A stretch of DNA of 15,949 bases from Chloroflexota bacterium (lineage in GTDB: Bacteria; Chloroflexota; UBA6077), in contig JAJYKO010000032.1 in NCBI GenBank assembly GCA_021788565.1, positions 1 through 15,949 on the forward strand, read 5' to 3'. Shown here piece by piece: positions 13,113-15,949 of the stretch (positions within the stretch are counted from its first letter, which is position 1; each line of letters begins with the position of its first letter). The notes under the pieces were generated by a model. It was not told the origin of the DNA. It did not search any database and worked only from the letters and a program-made list of their open reading frames with translations. Made by a program: the position numbers and the translations under genes.

Positions 13113-13824
13113 CGGCCTGCTCGGCAAACTTGTATCCGACCCCGTAGACGGTCAACACTCGAGTTGGGCGCTGAGGGTCCGGTTCGATCTTTGATCGTAG
13201 ATTTTTTACGTGGGCGTCTACGGTGCGCTCGTAACCCTCGAAAGCCTCTCCCTGCACCAGGTCCAGCAGTTGCAGCCGGCTGTACACGCGACCCGGGTTT
13301 CGCATCAGCACTTCCAGCAGCCGGAACTCTGTCGGGGTGAGGTCCAACGTCACACCACCACGGCGCACATCGTGGCGCTCAGAGTCCAGGACCAACTCGC
13401 CCGCCCTCACGATCTCCTGTGCCTGTTGAGGCAGTGCGGAACCAGCCCCGGACCTGCGAAGCACCGCCCTCACTCGAGCCACCACCTCTCTGGGGCTGAA
13501 GGGCTTGGTGATGTAGTCGTCGGCGCCCAGTTCCAAGCCGATCAGCTTGTCGGATTCCTCGTCGCGGGCCGTCAGCATGATGATGGGCAGGCCGGATTCC
13601 CTTCGAATTCGCCGGCAGACTTCCAGCCCGTCCACTTCGGGGAGATTGATATCGAGCAGCACAAGATCCAGCGTTCTCTCGTGGAAGGAAGTAAGAGCAA
13701 GCTCGCCACTGGCCACCGCGATCACCTGGTAGCTTTCTCGCTCCAGGTACAGCTTCAGCAATTCGGTGATCTTCGGCTCGTCTTCGACAACCAGAATCGT
13801 GGCCTTCGGCACTGATTTCTCCAT
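13105..13824 (-). CDS. OmpR/PhoB-family response regulator (partner of the membrane kinase)
   Basis: 239 residues. The receiver has E14/D15, phosphoacceptor D58 in LVLLDINLPEVDG, T85 and K107 in YITKPF. The winged-helix domain (about 140-235) shows LTPTEFRLLEVLMRNPGRVYSR, then ERTVDAHVKNLRSKIEPDP and YGVGYKF, the standard recognition-helix and wing landmarks of the OmpR/PhoB class. It is first in the operon and overlaps the kinase start by eight bases, so it is very probably phosphorylated by that kinase. The ATG at 13822-13824 has no evident Shine-Dalgarno; the leader from the predicted start site is only about 25 bases. A TATAAT and an 11-bp-period direct repeat of the PhoP/OmpR operator type lie just upstream, pointing to autoregulation. 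Confidence 0.95.
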   Translation of the reverse strand: MEKSVPKATILVVEDEPKITELLKLYLERESYQVIAVASGELALTSFHERTLDLVLLDINLPEVDGLEVCRRIRRESGLPIIMLTARDEESDKLIGLELGADDYITKPFSPREVVARVRAVLRRSGAGSALPQQAQEIVRAGELVLDSERHDVRRGGVTLDLTPTEFRLLEVLMRNPGRVYSRLQLLDLVQGEAFEGYERTVDAHVKNLRSKIEPDPQRPTRVLTVYGVGYKFAEQADA

Positions 13825-13855
13825 GAGAATAGACGGAAACTAGACGCTGGTTCAA

Positions 13856-13886
13856 ATTATAGCATCGGGCTGTGAAGAAGCTGTGA
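13856..13886 (-). promoter_or_regulatory. Autoregulatory-type promoter: PhoP-like direct repeat plus -10
   Basis: On the minus strand TCACAGC-N4-TCACAGC (13869-13886, half-sites 11 bases apart) is followed after seven bases by TATAAT (13856-13861), 31 bases before the regulator ATG. The repeat covers the place where a -35 box should be, and no -35 consensus is present, as in promoters activated by OmpR/PhoB-family regulators. The half-site and spacing match the direct repeat reported for mycobacterial PhoP. Confidence 0.65.
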
Positions 13887-13930
13887 ACGAGCAAGGAAAA
13901 GCTAGTGATCGAGCTCTACCCTGTCTCGCT

Positions 13931-15163
13931 TCAATCCGACGGCGGGAGCCGCCAAAGGCGCACTGTCTCGTCGTCGGCTGCGGAGGCGATGGCGGTGCCG
14001 TCGGGCGAGAAGGCGACCAGGCTCACGACGTCCGTGTGACCCAGGAGTGTGGTGATCATCTGCCGCCGAGTCACGTCCCACAACTCTATGGTGGGGCCAG
14101 AGCCCGCGGCAAGGAGCCTTCCATCGGGGGAGAAATCGACCTGCCTCGCCAACCCATTGTTCTGGATCAAGGTCGCCAACTCCTTGCCGCTTGCGGCATC
14201 CCACAGTTTTATGGTCCCAATGACCTGGTTACCAGATCTGCTCGCGACGGCGGTCGCCAGAATCCTGCCGTCCGGGGTCAGGGCTGTCGCGCTGACGAAG
14301 TTGTCGTGGCTGAACACCGGACTCAGACGGCCAGTTGATACGTCCTGAAGCTGAACCGTGGCACGAGCCCGCCAGATCAGCGTGCGCCCGTAAGACCCGA
14401 AGGTAAAGCCATAGACCGGCGCCGCTGTCTTGAATCCGGTTAGCTTCTTGATCTGCTGCCCTGTGAAGGTATCCCACAGGCTCGCAGCGATCTCGCTCAT
14501 CGGGGCGACGGCGAAAATCTGACCGTCCGGCGAAAAGATGCCTTCTGTAAACTGCACCCCTGGACGGAGGGTGCGCAGAAGCTTGCCGGATCTCAGGCTG
14601 GCCAGCTCCACCTGATTCTGGCTTCCTCCTATCGCGATAGTATTGCCGTCTGCCGAGAAGTCGAGGACTTTTGAGGGCGGGGCCGGAGTGGTGATGCCCA
14701 CTGTTGAGAGAGTGCTGGCGTCAAGCAAAGAGACTCCGGACTGGGTTTCCACAGCCAGTGAGTTTCCAAGGATCGACCAGACCAACTTGACGGCTCCATT
14801 CAAGCTGGCATGAGCCACCCCCTGGACCGCTATGACGTTGGCCGGCTCTATGGGCACGTAAAACGCGAAAGGCGCACCTGCGGCCAGCGTGGGCGGCACA
14901 AGGGCAGGAACCTCCGTACCCCGCGGCGTAGGCGCCGCAGCGACCGTGGGCCGCGGCGCTATGGTGGGCTCAGGCGTAGCCGGGGGAACGGCGGCCCCCG
15001 CGGTTGGTATGAGGGTAGGGAGCGGAATTCCAGAACCCCGTTCCTGCTGACAGGAAGTCAAGAGAAGCGCCGCGAGCAACAGAAGCGGCAGTATCCCCGT
15101 GCCGGTATATATCGAAGCTGGTACCTTCCTTGGTGAGTTCGGTGCTGATGTCCGCGGAGTCAT
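13931..15163 (-). CDS. WD40-repeat lipoprotein
   Basis: 410 residues from the ATG at 15161-15163, chosen because GGGAG lies seven bases upstream. A GTG 15 codons earlier would put an odd segment before the signal peptide. A lipoprotein signal peptide ends in LLLAALLLTSC, with lipobox Cys38. A Pro/Thr/Ala-rich linker follows (about 46-100). The rest is a beta-propeller of WD40-type blades, clearest at the C-terminus: IKLWDAASGKELATL, IELWDVTRRQMITTLLGHTDVV and a last DDETVRLWRLP; SPDG turns recur. It should be anchored on the outer face of the membrane by Lgt (an lgt gene is at 7076-7885). Its role is probably as a protein-binding scaffold. It lies upstream of the two-component operon on the same strand, with that operon's own promoter between them. 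Confidence 0.9.
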   Translation of the reverse strand: MTPRTSAPNSPRKVPASIYTGTGILPLLLLAALLLTSCQQERGSGIPLPTLIPTAGAAVPPATPEPTIAPRPTVAAAPTPRGTEVPALVPPTLAAGAPFAFYVPIEPANVIAVQGVAHASLNGAVKLVWSILGNSLAVETQSGVSLLDASTLSTVGITTPAPPSKVLDFSADGNTIAIGGSQNQVELASLRSGKLLRTLRPGVQFTEGIFSPDGQIFAVAPMSEIAASLWDTFTGQQIKKLTGFKTAAPVYGFTFGSYGRTLIWRARATVQLQDVSTGRLSPVFSHDNFVSATALTPDGRILATAVASRSGNQVIGTIKLWDAASGKELATLIQNNGLARQVDFSPDGRLLAAGSGPTIELWDVTRRQMITTLLGHTDVVSLVAFSPDGTAIASAADDETVRLWRLPPSD

Positions 15164-15170
15164 ACTTCTT

Positions 15171-15175
15171 CTCCC
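15171..15175 (-). promoter_or_regulatory. Shine-Dalgarno site that fixes the start of the WD40 lipoprotein
   Basis: GGGAG on the minus strand lies seven bases before the ATG at 15163. The alternative GTG at 15208 has no comparable site, and starting there would place 15 extra residues before the signal peptide. Confidence 0.65.
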
Positions 15176-15254
15176 GCAGTGTGGCTCCGAGCGTCCAGTG
15201 CATAACACGGACCTGTAACCGCGACATTAGCCGGCCCCAGCCCTAAAGCCGGCG

Positions 15255-15260
15255 ATTATA
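15255..15260 (-). promoter_or_regulatory. Candidate -10 box for the WD40 lipoprotein gene
   Basis: A perfect TATAAT on the minus strand lies 91 bases before the ATG. A TTGAAA at 15269-15274 is only eight bases upstream of it, too close to be its -35. Two copies of the palindrome GCCGGC (15230-15235 and 15248-15253) lie just downstream and could form a small hairpin or operator in the leader. The remainder of the gap up to the mgsA stop at 15360 shows nothing I can interpret. Confidence 0.4.
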
Positions 15261-15359
15261 CGGCACCGTTTCAACGCATGCGGCTGTCCAATCGGCCGAC
15301 AGCGCTGTCCTCGAGGCCCACTTCTAGATGCCAAGCTAACCTGAACGCGAGCGTAGTAT

Positions 15360-15845
15360 TTACAGAGAAAGCGCCGGTTCATCGATGCCGGGAACAACGG
15401 CAGCGGCAGCAGGTGTGGTCACCCGGTGCAGGTAGTCTGTATAATCCGGAAGGGTACGCTCGTACGGCTCGGACATCAGAGGTGATGACACGATGTAGTC
15501 CGCTGATGCTCGATTACAGGCCACGGGGATGTTCCAGACCACGGATATCCGTAAAAGCGCCCTTACATCGGGATCATGCGGTTGTGGCTCCAGTGGATCC
15601 CAGAAGAAGATCAGACAGTCGATCTCTCCCTCCGCGATCTTCGCCCCTATTTGCTGGTCCCCACCAAGAGGGCCGCTCTGGAACTTGCTGACGGGAATGT
15701 CCAATATCTCCTCGAGCAGTTGACCAGTCGTTCCCGTCGCACACAAGTTGTGCTCGGCCAGCACCTCGCGATTGTATTTCGCCCACTCCAGCAGGTCAGT
15801 CTTCTTATTATCGTGCGCTACAAGCGCAATGGTTCTCTTCTCCAA
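15360..15845 (-). CDS. mgsA: Methylglyoxal synthase
   Basis: A 161-residue cytoplasmic enzyme converting dihydroxyacetone phosphate to methylglyoxal and phosphate, a glycolytic overflow bypass. All hallmarks are present: IALVAHDNKK, the phosphate-binding CATGTTG, SGPLGGDQQIG with the catalytic base D63 (Asp71 in E. coli), FFWDPLEPQPHDPDVRALLR with H90 (His98 in E. coli) and NIPVACNRASADYIVSSPLM. It is slightly longer than the E. coli protein because of an Ala/Val-rich C-terminal tail (about 144-161). The start is TTG at 15843-15845, fixed by AAGGAG six bases upstream (15852-15857); no ATG fits. It is minus strand, upstream of the WD40 lipoprotein, with a 196-base gap between them. The last 104 bases of the window, upstream of this gene, hold no gene that I can see. 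Confidence 0.97.
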   Translation of the reverse strand: MEKRTIALVAHDNKKTDLLEWAKYNREVLAEHNLCATGTTGQLLEEILDIPVSKFQSGPLGGDQQIGAKIAEGEIDCLIFFWDPLEPQPHDPDVRALLRISVVWNIPVACNRASADYIVSSPLMSEPYERTLPDYTDYLHRVTTPAAAAVVPGIDEPALSL

Positions 15846-15851
15846 TGTCTA

Positions 15852-15857
15852 CTCCTT
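15852..15857 (-). promoter_or_regulatory. Shine-Dalgarno site that fixes the TTG start of mgsA
   Basis: AAGGAG on the minus strand, six bases before TTG. It leaves little doubt that TTG is the initiator of a protein whose first conserved strand starts at residue 5. Confidence 0.75.
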
Positions 15858-15949
15858 GCGTTCCCGCACTCACCGCGTAGCGGATGCGGATACACCCTGC
15901 AAGTATGTTACCACCGCCTGAACGTGCCAGCGGCTCGTAGACAGCAGAG

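Noticed and set aside
13888..13930. Possible terminator between the WD40 gene and the regulator promoter
   Set aside because: Only the short palindrome in GATCGAGCTC is present; no stable stem, so no terminator is called.
1..15949. CRISPR, tRNA/rRNA, insertion sequence or phage genes
   Set aside because: No evenly spaced identical repeats with unique spacers, no tRNA cloverleaf and no transposase or integrase motifs were seen; the repeats found are short degenerate tandems.

Overview
The window is a GC-rich, densely coded stretch of bacterial chromosome with fifteen complete genes and one partial gene. I see no rRNA, tRNA, CRISPR array, transposase, integrase or phage gene. The gene set (cytoplasmic multi-PAS kinase, 7Fe ferredoxin, DUF1461/TIGR01906 membrane protein, Pro/Thr-rich WD40 lipoprotein, UspA, amylomaltase, methylglyoxal synthase), the frequent GTG/TTG starts and the heptameric intergenic repeats fit an uncultured Chloroflexota-like bacterium. 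That placement is an inference from family resemblance, not a measured phylogeny.

Layout from left to right: the 3' end of a phosphonatase-like HAD hydrolase (+) meets, stop on stop, a soluble PAS-PAS-PAS histidine kinase (-, 218-2209). This kinase is divergent from an OmpR-type regulator (+, 2360-3079), which converges on queG (-). Divergent from queG is a malate/L-lactate-type dehydrogenase (+, 4427-5464), followed by a perfect 14-bp-stem hairpin. The hairpin also closes an apparent four-gene minus-strand operon (7885 down to 5524): lgt, a glutaredoxin-like protein, a DUF1461 membrane protein, and a small anchored Ala/Pro/Thr-repeat protein. The lgt promoter overlaps a divergent promoter that probably serves a 7Fe ferredoxin gene (+), which ends in its own hairpin. 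A hemerythrin-domain gene (+) overlaps the 3' end of malQ (-), and malQ is coupled to an upstream UspA gene through a TTGA stop/start overlap. A cupin gene (+) then converges on a second, classical two-component operon (RR then HK, -). Upstream of that lie a WD40 lipoprotein and mgsA, both minus strand.

Functional reading: the right half looks like an envelope/redox/carbon-stress neighbourhood. It holds lipoprotein maturation, a lipoprotein that would be an Lgt substrate, thiol redox, iron-based electron and O2/NO-type carriers, glucan processing, the methylglyoxal bypass, and a membrane two-component system. The most interesting signals are not gene names. First, an 11-bp-period direct repeat, TCACAGC-N4-TCACAGC, sits where the -35 of the second two-component operon should be and has the architecture of a PhoP/OmpR-family operator (probable autoregulation). 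Second, degenerate 7-bp tandem repeats occur at three places. Two run into the 3' ends of genes. The third coincides with an extra ~31-residue insertion inside the ATPase domain of the membrane kinase. Third, that kinase has a Met-pair-rich extracytoplasmic segment. I did not find a clearly new multi-gene defence or biosynthetic system.
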